Source: Nageia nagi
Taxonomy: Eukaryota; Pinophyta
DNA: 64,000 nucleotides
Direction of reading: 5' to 3'
Assembly: GCA_050084985.1 (NCBI GenBank)
Contig: JBITNC010000001.1
Span: 148,738,001 to 148,802,000 of the forward strand
Shown here: piece after piece, positions 12,289 through 22,700 of the stretch
Position numbering within the stretch: the first letter of the stretch is position 1
How the letters are laid out: every line of letters starts with the position of its first letter
Notes under the pieces: model-generated
What the model saw: the letters and a program-made list of their open reading frames with translations, nothing else
The model's database searches: none
What the model was told of the DNA's origin: nothing
Program-made: the position numbers and the translations under genes

Positions 12289-12293
12289 TCATA
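12289..12293. repeat. target-site duplication TCATA (right)
   Basis: Perfect match to 2545..2549. Confidence 0.85.
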
Positions 12294-13400
12294 TAATAAA
12301 ATAATATAGCTATGTTTATCACATATAATGAACGAGTATGATAAAATACCAATTTGTGCTCTAATATAGTATATCATTTTTTGAGTCATGGTGTGTGTTA
12401 TTGATTTGCGAGATTTGTTATGTTTGTTCATTTGCCTCACCGCCTATGACATAATAAAGAAAAATAATATATAAATTCATTATCGAGGGCAAGATCCCCA
12501 AAATTCACATAAACATAACAATGATTTGAAGTACCATAGTAGATTGGTTAGTACTTGCCTCAAAGTCTATGCTAATCATACTATTCATAAAGGCTTCCCA
12601 ATCATGTTTTGTTACATTATGTGGGAGATTAGCAATTATAGCTAAAATATTATCATATTTATCATGGAATATTTTTATAATATGATGTTTATAATCATGA
12701 CATTGCTTGCATATGGTGTAGGAGATTGATTTCTTCATTATAGTAATGGTATAATGTTGTTGTGTCAAACCAATATCTTATTCAATGCTATATTTATATA
12801 AGTATTTAAAAATGGATACTATGAAATCCATTGGCTAGAAATTTACTCCAATGAGTGTCCATAACTATTTTTTAATTTCATTTGGGATTGATTTCTAATA
12901 TTTAGAAATGATAGGGATAGTCGACCTCACAATCATCCCTAAGTAAGATAAAACTTTATCAAAATTATTACCTATCAGTTGTCCATTTATATTGTAACTA
13001 ATTTCCACCTTATTTGTATTGCTTATATTTTTTGCACATCTTGTTGGACCTCTCTTTCAACAATTTATAGAGTTTGAAGTATGCAATGTTTTCATGTGTT
13101 CAACACCTATACATTAGGCACCATCAAAATTCTAAATAATATTATGCCATATTAAGATGACAATAATGAGTAACTAACATAATGAGCAAGTATTTTATAT
13201 GATTTGCATACCTTCTTTAATAAGGAAAGTATTTTTAACCTCATTTCTAGTATGCAAAACATATTCAAGCTCATTTCTATTATTCTCGATATTGATTTCA
13301 TTTATGTTTTGTATTGCATGATTACCAGTTTCCTCATTCACAGTATTTAGTAGCTTGTATCTTTTAGTAGTTGCTACAATACATCATTGTATACAAGAAA
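12294..13400 (-). pseudogene. plant transposase (Transposase_24 type), 5' half
   Basis: Minus-strand translation from about 13085 gives KRGPTRCAKN, then NINGQLIGNNFDKVLSYLG, PIISKY.KSIPNEIK and LWTLI. This fits the family pattern 'RGPT...G.P.G.....F...LG...R......P..W...P...K..LW'. Downstream, 12768-12505 gives LPHNVTKHDWEAFMNSMIS, the conserved W with following coiled region, and 12440-12370 gives NKHNKSRKSITHTM, the usual 'NK.NR.K....HT.G' motif. Segments are split by stops or introns. The protein is cut off at 12294 by the gypsy array and resumes at 2549. In CACTA transposons this ORF accompanies TNP2. I found no convincing terminal inverted repeats for it. Confidence 0.7.
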
Positions 13401-13869
13401 ACCAAACTCAATTCCAAAATAGATAAGTCAACCACTATTGAATAACACTATCAAATTTCAAGTACATAATGGTATGGAAGGCCTCTTCCATTGGTTCTTG
13501 GTCTATTATAGTAGGTTTAGCTACATGTGTTGTCTTTTTTTATTTATTTTATAGATATTGCCTCTTTGTGTATAGTACAAACATATCGTATTTAACATAA
13601 ATAGATACAAGTAACCCATAATGAGATACTATGCATATGAAATTGCAAAAATACTAATGAAACAATCTAACCTCCCTCATTAAGTATAGACCTTTTACAC
13701 AACAATTGATTCCTATATTAAGAATTCAAAATAAATAAGCCAAAAATGATGTAAAACTTATCAAATTAGTAATTTACAACTACAAGAAATATCAATATTA
13801 AAAAAATAACACAGTATGGAAGTACAACATATATATTCAACGTATAACTTGTAGAAGTACTCCTTGGCT
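13401..13869. other. AT-rich sequence without recognisable gene
   Basis: May include the 5' part of the transposase gene on the minus strand; no motif seen. The string CTACAAGAAAT at 13781 resembles a CACTA terminus but is in the wrong orientation and lacks a partner. Confidence 0.3.
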
Positions 13870-14090
13870 TGGTAATTTTTATCAAATGTTATGGTTGTGA
13901 ATGCCTTGATAGATATGTATGCAAAATATGGAAGAATACATAATGATTATGAATTATTTGATAAGATTCGTGCTGCAAATATACTTTCATTGACTACAAT
14001 GACCATTAGATATTCACAAAAAGAATTTTCCATAAAGGGCCTACAAAATTTTTAGTGGATGCTATTCACTAGACCAAAAAAGGCCTTTGG
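13870..14090 (+). pseudogene. PPR protein gene fragment
   Basis: The plus strand gives SNVMVVNALIDMYAKYGR, then DYELFDKI and a TMTIRYSQ piece, matching PLS-class PPR repeats (family: 'SNVVVGNALIDMYAKCG.I..A..LFDKM'). Stops follow within 200 bases. It is closely similar to the fragment at 640-700, and the two lie on opposite sides of the transposase remnant and gypsy array. Confidence 0.65.
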
Positions 14091-16929
14091 GTTTGTTATC
14101 AACAAGGTTTTTCCTTATTTTAGCATTGAGATGCTTCTTTTTACTTGAATACTTTAATTTTTTCTTGGATACTTGACTAATTTTATTATTTTCTTAACTA
14201 TTTTCATAAATTGGAAAGTTCTCCTATTTTTTTATTCTATTTTCCTAAAAAACTAGTTTGAAATTCTTTAACATTTTCTATTCTTTCTATTTGAACTCCT
14301 TTGTGAACTTTGTATCTTCAATCATTATATATATCTATATGACATGAATTTTAAAATATTCTAAAGTTAATCTTTCACAAATTAAGATGTTTCTTAATGG
14401 ATTGATGGTTTATTATTCTTGTTCACATACATTTTTATCTTTATCATCCATTATTTTATGCTCATCATCCTTATTTTCATACTCCATTATGATCTCTTCT
14501 TCATCTTCCCTAATACGATCTTCTAGATTGCATTTATATTGACTTAATGATGGATTGTCTAAGGAATTATAAGGCTTTTTAGGTGTTGGATATGGTTAAT
14601 TATAAGTAATTATATACATTTTTTCAATGACTAATTTATAAGATTGAGATAGTATTGGGGACTATGAGATATAGCTACCAAATAAGTTTAACCTAAACCA
14701 GGGTCAAAAGTAAGATCGATGGTAATCATGTGTTTTGTTATACGATTGATGTTATAAGTTGGGTTCCTGATGGTGTATAGAGGCCTATGGTAATATTGAA
14801 ATGGCTTAAAGGTGTTTCAAAGTGTTGAAAAATGCTTAATTTTCAATGGATTTTGGAGTGAGTATAATGTAATTTTGTAAGAGAACTATGGTATGAAGGA
14901 GGAGGTTCTACAACTCCATAAGATCGATATAGATCTTTGATGATAGGTTTAATGGTAGGTTCCATGGCAAAGATGCATTCACTAATATGTAGTTTTTATT
15001 TTTTTCTCTTCTTTGTTTCACAGCTAGGCCATGTAAAGGAATTTCTAAGTATATTAATTCTTGTACTATGATCTCATTTTGATTTTTCATTTTCCTCATT
15101 ACTATTATACAATTAATTTTTTTTAATTTTAGGTTTTTTAGACTTGTTCTTTTTCATTTTAATTATGTGGATTTTATATCTCCAGGTCATCTTCATTTAT
15201 ATCACCATTATAGGATTCTTCAATAATATTTATTTATGATTTATAATATCCTTATTTGTACCAATCCTTGCATAATCATGGTCATTATGATCATCATTTT
15301 TATGAGTTACTTTTAATGTTTTAAGGATTGCATTATCTTGCTTTCTATTTGTTGTGTTATTAGTTAACTTTGTACTCCTCAATTTTAACATTTTTATAAC
15401 AAGACTCTTATTTATTTTTCTTAAGCTCATATAAAGTTGCTCCTTTATTACAAGTTCTTTTAAAGGGGTAAAGGTTATACACATCGTGTTCTAAATAAGA
15501 GAAAAAAGTTATAAGCTTACCATGATGATTTATAGGGTTTGACATAATTGTGTAAAAATAAGATCTAAAAAATTGGAGAAAATACACTAAATAAGCATAA
15601 TCTAGATCAAATTACATAACAAAAAAGTTCTTGCTATAAATTCTTAGGGTTTGGATAAGGTTTAAGGTGATAATTATCATGAGATATAAGAAAAATACTA
15701 AGAAACCCCAGGGTTTAAATTTAAAAAAACTTTTTTATCAAAATTGAAGAAAATACACTCAATAAGCATAGTCTAGACCTTATAAAATAAAAAATACTTT
15801 CCCACGATAAATACCTAGGGTTTGAGAAATGTTTTAGAGTGATGGATCTCATCAGATTCAAGAAATATATTGTCAAAATCTAAGGTTTTAGTAAAAAAGA
15901 TTTTATTCATCAACACCAAAATTAGTTTTTTTTAATTTTTTTTTAAATAAAAAAGCATCTAGGTTCACCAAATTATAAATAAATAAAATTATTTTGGTAA
16001 TATAATAATTAACAAATAACATATTATCTATTAAAGAAAAATAGATATTACAATATCGAAAGACGTAGCAAAATAATGCACATTTGAAACTATTACACAC
16101 AAGATATCTAAGATAAATTGAACAAAAGAAGTAAAGTCAATTAAAAATGTGAAATTTGAAATAAAATACTTGTACACCTAATTTCAAAGTATCTAACACT
16201 TTAGTGAAGCCACTAGAGTCTCCCACATGATTCTTGAAAACGTAAGGTCTTAGGGGAGTTTTGATGCTTGTCTTGAATTTCGAAGGGGGTTAGGAACAAC
16301 CTTAATGATGATCAATCTCATATCCATAGGTTAGGATCCAGAACCAAATAAGAAATGAATACTTACTCAAAAATTGCATTCGATATTGAATAGATTAGCT
16401 TCACAATGATGACCTTGGAGATCTTACAGGGCTTGTACATAAATATGGTGATTCAATTCTTTGCTTGTTAAGAGGTTGATGATTTGAAATATCCTTAATT
16501 TTTTTTATTTATATATTGCCAAATAAAATAATTATTTTATTAGTTGACCTTTACATTGAAAATTGAATTTATATTATTAATATTCACTCCAATTAATAAA
16601 TCATTTCTCTAAACATAAGTTAATCATTTTTATTAAATAAGAATCAAACTTAGTTGTTTATAATATGTATTAGACTAGACATTGCACATGTAGTGGGAGT
16701 TATGAGAAGATAAATATAAAAACCTACAAAGAACATTAGACTGTTATAAAATGAGTTTTCAAATGTTTTCATGGTACATGAAATTATACAATCTACTATT
16801 AAGGAAGGGTTGAATCAAACAAGGTACTAGATGTATAAGATTTTCTTATTGTAAATTTGGCTAGAGATCTTGTTAATTGAAGATCCATAAGTGGTTATTT
16901 GTCTATAATTTTTAATGGAGCAAACGATT
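14091..16929. other. long AT-rich stretch, no gene recognised
   Basis: No domain recognised on either strand. A minus-strand frame at 15484-15230 (84 codons, K/N/T-rich) and one at 15099-14908 have no recognisable family. A degenerate tandem duplication lies at 15571..15913. Confidence 0.4.
15571..15913. repeat. degenerate tandem duplication, about 171-bp period
   Basis: The unit beginning AATTGGAGAAAATACACTAA at 15571 recurs as AATTGAAGAAAATACACTCA at 15742. Both share ATAAGCATA.TCTAGA and a later 'TAGGGTTT' stretch, with many small differences. Confidence 0.55.
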
Positions 16930-16951
16930 AGATGAGAGATTGAAATTTAAA

Positions 16952-17860
16952 ATGGAGTTGAGTAGCAATCAAGTGAGAAATGGAGCAAAGGGCATTCCCA
17001 TGGAGGAAGTTGATGGTAATGAAGTAAGTGAACAGGAGGGTCAAGTGTTAAAAAATAATGAGGTTTATAAGCCTAGAGTAGATACCCTAGATGAGAATAA
17101 GATAAGCAATGATGAGAGACCATCCTTGAAACCTCCTGATGCCGAGGGGTCATTGATTGTAGTGCCCAAAAGATGATCATGGTCCTAGGTCACGTAGAGT
17201 ACAAATCTAAAACCACTTGAATTGACTTTCAATGGAAAATGGTAAATTATTCATTCCATCAAATATCACAATGATGATTCTTTTAGAAGGGTCTTTTAAC
17301 ATGATATGGAAGTTTCCCAGATCCAGACCAAACATCAACTTCATTAGAGAATGGGATTTCTAGCAATGGAAAATGGAAGGAAGAGTCAAAATTGTAGCCA
17401 TGCCCAATGGATTTTTCATGTTGAATATCCTTTATGAAGCAAATATGCAAAATATATTGGGAGGATGCCTCTAGATGTTTGGTAGGTGGGATCTATTCTT
17501 ATCTAAGTGGGACATCGACTTTGACCCAAAGAAGCAAAGCATAGCCAAGGTTTAGGTGTGGGTGAGGCTCCTTAGCCTCCCTTTTTAGTTTTGGCATGAT
17601 GATATTTTAATGGGCATAACCAAATGGATAGGGGACTTTGTTGTGATAAAGTAACTAGAGATAATTACATTATTGTATTCACCATATTATATGTGAATAT
17701 GGATGCAAAAGTAGATCTTCCTGAAATAATCAACTTAATCTCATATGTAGATGAATGGACATAAAATATTGAGTATGAGTATCTGCTAATGAAATGTGAG
17801 CACTACAAGGAGAAAGGACATATTTCAACATAGTGTTAAAAAAAAGGTCTCAACTTCTAA
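16952..17860 (+). pseudogene. LINE ORF1 remnant (DUF4283-like)
   Basis: Opens with a 75-codon frame from the ATG at 16952 (MELSSNQVRNG..., ending at 17176). Further on, broken frames give NGFFMLNILYEANMQNILGG, RWDLFLSKWDIDFDPKKQ and VWVRLLSLPF.FWHDDILMG, which match the DUF4283 pattern of plant LINE ORF1 proteins (nucleic-acid binding). ORF1 protein coats LINE RNA. The zinc-knuckle region that should follow (about 17790-17830, MKCEHYKEKGHI-like) is only faintly visible. Several stops; not functional. Confidence 0.65.
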
Positions 17861-19011
17861 AATAATTATATAAAAAAATAAAACCCAAGGGGTTTTGAAT
17901 CTATAATCCAATGCAATAGGGGAAAGTACAAGACAAAAATCAAGTTATCTAAGTAAGACGCAAGATCAACAACCAAACTTTACCATAAATAATCCCTTTG
18001 AAATGTTGATAGGGAATCCCTTGATGGAAGAAATTCTTAGAACAATATTGGAGGCTAAATAAGTATCAAAACTAGAGGTCCATAATGGTATTAACATAAA
18101 GGAGCAAAATGATAAAGGACTAGAGGACCCACCTTTTATAAAAGAGATCATCTCTTAGACAAAAGAGGAACCCCAAATGGAAACACCCATTGATTATTTG
18201 TAAAGAATTCCTAAGACTCAATTTAAAAGGATCCCCAATCAGGATAAACATTTTAACCTCAAGAATCTTTAGAGCCTTCGGTGATTGTCGTGCCTCAATG
18301 TACATATCAACTAGCTCTAGAAATTCAAATTGATAACAAAAAATATTGAGTCACTTTAAAGGTAATTCTTATCCTCACTCCTACATTTCCTCATGAAGAA
18401 GAGTATCCTGCTAGTCCAAGTAGAATCACTCATAATCAAAAGAAGATGGCAGTAGATATTAAAAGTTAACTAGTGGGTAAACCTACCAATAAACATATTA
18501 GGAAAAGAGAAACCAAGGAAACAATTACAAAAGGCTTAGAAATTGAATACTGGTAGTAGGTGGAGGTAAGAAATAAAATCTAAAATTTAGGAAATGAATA
18601 TTCTTTCTTGGAATATTAGGGGCATCACTAGCCCTACAAAGAGAAGAGGGTTGTTTACTCTTAAATGTTAGCTTAGACTTAAAATTATCTTATTATAGAA
18701 AATTATTGATACTAATATTAAGATTATTAAGAATTAGATTTGGAGGGAAGTTGAGTATTTTGCTAGTCCCTCCATGGGAAGATCATGTGGACTTATGTGC
18801 CTTTGGGATACTTATAAGGTAAACAATAGATTGATAGTTACTAATGATAGTTATTATGATATTTTTTAGTATTTAATGGAGATCAACATTGGATTGTTAC
18901 ACATGTATGCTCCTAATACAATTGCTAGTAGGAAGATTCTCTAGAATAACCTTAATAAGATGAGAGCATTGTTTGTAGGAATCCCTGGGGTTATAGCATG
19001 TGATTTCAATA

Positions 19012-19016
19012 CACCC
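19012..19016. repeat. target-site duplication CACCC (left)
   Basis: Matches CACCC at 19462..19466. Removing the LTR and one copy restores the LINE reading frame. Confidence 0.75.
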
Positions 19017-19461
19017 TATTAGAATTTGTAATGTAATATTGTGTAATATTTCTCTTTAGTGTAAATTCACTTAACGCTTAAAGTATTTTTAGATACCTTA
19101 AAGCATTGAGAGAGTAAATATAGAAAAATATTTAACCTTGCCCTTGGGTAAAAGAGAGGTTAAAGACTAGGTTTCATCTTATAAATAGAGTTGTACCCCC
19201 TCTCATTGTAACACAACTTGGAAGCAAAGTTATGCTATAGGTTTAGGGTTAAGAGAGATAGGAAGAGATTTTGTAAGAGAGGTCCTTGAAATTAAGAAGA
19301 TCTTGGTTATTAGATGTACTCCTAAGGAGGGAGGAACCACTTTATATCTTGTGTTCTTTGTGAGATTTGCTTCTATTGTTATGCTATTGTGTTGACATTG
19401 TGAGTGCCTTCTTGAGATCTTGGTAGACTAGAAATTAATTTAGAAAGGGTTGATTTCATCA
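19017..19461 (+). mobile_element. solo LTR of a copia-like element, 445 bp
   Basis: Begins TATTAG (probably from TGTTAG) and ends ATCA, flanked by CACCC on both sides. A TATA box (TATAAATA at 19180..19187) sets the orientation as plus. Segments such as AAGCAAAGTTATGCTATAGG and AACCACTTTATATCTTGTGT recur on the minus strand in the LTR at 57408..58063, so both are one family. No internal region is present; solo LTRs arise by recombination between the two LTRs of one element. Confidence 0.75.
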
Positions 19462-19466
19462 CACCC
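19462..19466. repeat. target-site duplication CACCC (right)
   Basis: See the left copy at 19012..19016. Confidence 0.75.
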
Positions 19467-20521
19467 CTTTACCCTTTAGATAAAAAAGGAGGAACTAAAA
19501 CCTTCTCTGAAAGTATGAGGTACTTTGAAAATATCCTCAATTTTGAATGGATGGACTAATAGGTGATTGGGAGACCAACTAATTCAAATTTTCTTAGACA
19601 AAGTTTTGATTTCTTAGGATAACTTCCTTTTGTTGAAGGACTCCTCTCTAATGGATTATCCTAAAATTGGCTCTGATAACAACCCATTAGTCTAGGAGTC
19701 AATGGAGCAATGGAGTTAGTTTCATACTCCTTTCATATTTAAAAAGACATGGCTCACCCATGAGATCCTGGAGGAAAATGTTCAAAGTTGATGGAATCAA
19801 CACTTATCAAGTGATAAACTTATACAAGTGGAAAAGGAGCTTCAATTTATAAAATAAAATTTGAAATTTTGGAGTAGAGAGATATTTGGAAATATAAATA
19901 CATGAAAGGAAGATATACAACATCAACTCTTTTAGGTTCAAGATGCCTTATAGGCTCAATATTTCAAATGAGTTAGCATCAAAATAAAAGAACATCAAGT
20001 GTGAATGGCATAACACTCTGGCTCATGAGGAGACTCTCTTACAACATAAATATCAATATTTATAGTTAAGAGAGGGTGATCGGAATACCAAATTCTTCCA
20101 TATTTCTACCTTATGACATATAAGCTATAATAAGATTAAAGAGATTTCCTATTAAGATGGGTCTATTTTCAAAGACTTGATATGAATACACGAGGAATCC
20201 ATTCTCTTTTTAATGGATCTCCTTGAAGAAAATAAAGATATGGATTATAATGTTACTTACAAGCTTCTCATAAATATTACTAAATTTATCATAGATCATA
20301 TGAACTAATTTACGGATAAGAAATTTTTTGAAGAGAAGTCAAAAGAGCAATTTTTGATATGGTAGGAGATAAATCCCATAACCCATATGGTTTCCCTATT
20401 TGCTTCTTTCATAAATTTTAACATTTAATTAAATATGAAATTGTAGGAGCAGTGTAAGAATTCCAATAGTTGAAATATATTCCTCGGGATCTTAACCCTA
20501 CCTTCGTTTCCCTTATACCTA

Positions 20522-20543
20522 AGCTACCAAGTGCAAATTCTTA
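20522..20543. repeat. 22-bp direct repeat flanking the viral insertion (left)
   Basis: AGCTACCAAGTGCAAATTC plus TTA, identical to 21870..21891. The LINE reading shows that one copy is original, so the other is a duplication made at insertion. Confidence 0.85.
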
Positions 20544-20824
20544 ATACTGCTACCTCTGTTCTAAACAAAAAGGTAGATGAAGTAACTGAGTTATTAAAAA
20601 GAGCACAATTAGCCATAGATAGAGCTCATGCAAGAAGTCATCAGGTTATTGAACCAAAGATTGATGCTCTATCAGAAAAAGTTGATATAGCTATCAGTAA
20701 GTTAGAACAACCTCCTACTAAAAGGTATGTCTCCCCTTGGGAGCAATACAGTACTAGTTCAAAGACTACTTCTAGTCTTGAAACCTCTGAACATGCCAAA
20801 CTGAAGTTACAAGAGTTATACTAA
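20531..20824 (+). pseudogene. coiled-coil-rich fragment in the pararetroviral insert
   Basis: A 97-codon open frame, with its first codons inside the flanking repeat so its start is not native. It shows a heptad-like pattern (VDEVTELLKRAQLAIDRA, then IDALSEKVDIAISKLE) followed by a P/S/T-rich tail (PPTKRYVSPWEQYSTSSKTT). It could be part of a virion-associated or capsid-side region of the same virus, but I do not recognise a family. It stops where the opposite-strand protease fragment begins. Confidence 0.45.
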
Positions 20825-21400
20825 AAGGTTTCACTTTCACTAAGCTGTCATACCCTATCATCAAGTCATAGGATTGCATTTCATGTTGAACTAACTTAAA
20901 AATGACTTTTTCACTACCAAAGAGAAAGGGAACCTCAGCAGAGTACCTAGCCACAAGCTTTTCTGAATTGAATGTGAGGCTGACTTTGTCTTCCTGCCAC
21001 ATGTATGCAGGGATAGCATTCTTCCTTACCAAACTACATTCTCCTCCAGTGTCGATTAAGGCATCAAGATTATAGCTTTCATATCCATCAATTTTGATTT
21101 GCATAGAACACACAGGGGAGTAAGAATGTCTTACCAGGTTCACGCTTCTTTCAATGACTTCTGTTTCTTCAGGAAGATGTTCAAGCTCTTATTCAAACAA
21201 AACAGCTTCAATGTAGACTTCTTCTTCTTTTAGAAGTTCCTCTAGTTCTGTAGTGGCTTTCTTTATGAATAACTGAAGTTTCTTTATTCTTTGTATTCTC
21301 CATGCAGCTCTTTCTGCATGCTGCTGTTTCCTTGGGACATCAAGGGGATGTCTTTGCTTTTCTTGTTTAAATGGCTCAGAAGCAAATCTTACTTCTCTGC
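20772..21400 (-). pseudogene. pararetroviral protease region
   Basis: The main open frame is 21143-20772 (123 codons); the first part to about 20825 is viral and the end is joined sequence. Active-site motif IDTGG sits about 32 codons in, followed by a conserved block ending in LMIGYD. Upstream on the same strand, in the same frame but past a stop near 21190, lies an E/K-rich region. In Caulimoviridae the protease sits between capsid protein and RT and processes the polyprotein. RT does not follow here. The copy is truncated and has an internal stop. Confidence 0.65.
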
Positions 21401-21468
21401 AATATAAAGAAAGAGCTGCATGGAGAATACAAAGAATAGAGAAACTTCAGTTATTCATAAAGAAAGCC
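21255..21468. repeat. 61-bp inverted repeat (stem 21255..21315 / 21408..21468)
   Basis: The two arms are reverse complements with one mismatch by eye, with a 92-bp spacer. A transcript would fold into a long hairpin. Confidence 0.88.
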
Positions 21469-21869
21469 AGGTTAGGTTTGTTGTTTTATCAATTTGTAAG
21501 CCCTCATAGATGAATCGTCCTTCGGGACTATATCTGTGAGCACACTCCATATTGATTGTTTAATGTATTCCATTTTTGCCATTTAATAAAAGGATTTGTT
21601 GTGATTATATCTGTTTTGAGCAAAGTTGTGTGAGATCTATTATTCTATTCATTTGTTATTGCTTGACTCCTACCACAAGCTACGTAGGGTAAGTCCGACC
21701 AGTAAGTCCCCGTGTTGAAGCCGACGGACATGCATGTTAGGGTAGTTAGCGTAGTAGTTGAACCTTCATGGAACATTTCAAGTAATTTTTGATGGATCGT
21801 TTAGCTGAATCTTTCTCAATCGAGCAAGATAGCGGTATGGATGCGATTAACTCTTTTGTTAATCTTGGC

Positions 21870-21891
21870 AGCTACCAAGTGCAAATTCTTA
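21870..21891. repeat. 22-bp direct repeat flanking the viral insertion (right)
   Basis: Identical to 20522..20543. LINE coding resumes directly after it (YINF.PISICNT). Confidence 0.85.
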
Positions 21892-22700
21892 TATAAATTT
21901 TTGACCAATTAGTATTTGCAATACTCTATGTATGATTATTTCTAAAGTGATTTAAAATAGAATCAAATTTATTCTACCTTTCCTCATTAATCCTCGTAAA
22001 GGGGGATTTATCAAAGGGAGACAAATCTTTGATGAGGTCATTACCATTCATGATATCATCCACTCTTTTTGAAAGTTTAGTAAGTGGGGCGTGCTTGCAA
22101 AGCCTAGCTTTTCAAAGGCTTATGATATAGTCAAATGGGATTTCCTTATGAGGATCCAAAGAGATTTTGGATTCAACAACGATTGGGTCTCTATGATCAA
22201 CTCTTGTATTTCCATTATTATGAACTATGTACTTGTTAACGAAGGAGTTGTAGGCTATTTCCTAGGCAAAAGGAGTTTGCTTCAAGGAGATCCTTTTCCC
22301 CCCTTTCTTTTCATTATCTTAGCTCAATATTTGGGAAGAAGATTTAAGGAGGTGACTTCTTTTGGTGTAATAGAAGGAATTAAACCTTATTCTATTTTCC
22401 AATCCATATCCTATCAATAGTTCATGGATGACATAATAGTTCAATAAGATCTTCGATCCCCCAAGCTTGTATCATTAAGGAGAACTTGGATTTGTTTGAA
22501 AAATATGTGGGATAAAAAGTTAATTATAATAAAATTAAGCTCTACTACATTAACATTGCACATCTCCTGCAGAATAGAATAGTAATAACTTTTGATTGCA
22601 TCTCTAATATGCTTCTTGCAACTTACCTTGGCATGCCCTTGTTTAAAGGAATGATGAAATAATGTTTCTGGAATCCTGTAGTGGAGAAAGTGTCAAAGAA

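Larger units (their letters stand above)
18597..19700 (+). pseudogene. LINE ORF2 endonuclease domain, split by a solo LTR
   Basis: Begins MNILSWNIRGITSPTKRRGL at 18597, the N-terminal 'WN.RG' motif of APE-type endonucleases. It goes on through CGLMCLWDTY and LLHMYAPNT to ACDFNTP at about 19010 (the 'GDFN' motif). After the LTR the frame resumes with YPLDKKGGTKT and RYFENILNFEWMD. The enzyme would nick target DNA to prime reverse transcription. Several stops show it is dead. Confidence 0.75.
20544..21869 (-). mobile_element. endogenous pararetrovirus (Caulimoviridae-like) fragment, rearranged
   Basis: A 1326-bp insert in the LINE. On the minus strand, broken frames from about 21400 down to 20825 give a gag-end-like region and an aspartic protease with the IDTGG active-site motif and an 'LMIGYD' second motif, typical of Caulimoviridae polyproteins. 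On the plus strand, 20531..20824 encodes a separate coiled-coil-like piece, so parts are joined head to head. A 61-bp inverted repeat (21255..21315 and 21408..21468) and a non-coding part (21470-21869) with an AATAAAA signal near 21589 complete it. Stops and missing RT show it is a defunct relic. LTR retroelements cannot be fully ruled out, but no LTR ends are present. Confidence 0.65.
19701..22700 (+). pseudogene. LINE reverse transcriptase remnant, split by a viral insertion
   Basis: Before the insertion: KTWLTHEILEE, LREGDRNTKFFHIST (the conserved 'EGD.NTKFFH' linker) and, near 20480-20540, IPKLPSANS. After it: INF.PISICNT, GGFIKGRQIFDEVITIHDIIH, AYDIVKWDFL, LLQGDPF and FMDDIIVQ at 22421..22444, the counterpart of the FADD catalytic motif, preceded by a stop. 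The order matches plant L1-type RT. It would copy LINE RNA at the nick. The insertion 20544..21869 lies between IPKLPSANS and its natural continuation. Confidence 0.82.

Noticed and set aside
13775-13795. CTACAAGAAAT as a canonical CACTA terminus for the split transposase
   Set aside because: Wrong orientation for the right-hand end of a minus-strand element, an extra base in CACTA, and no partner found.
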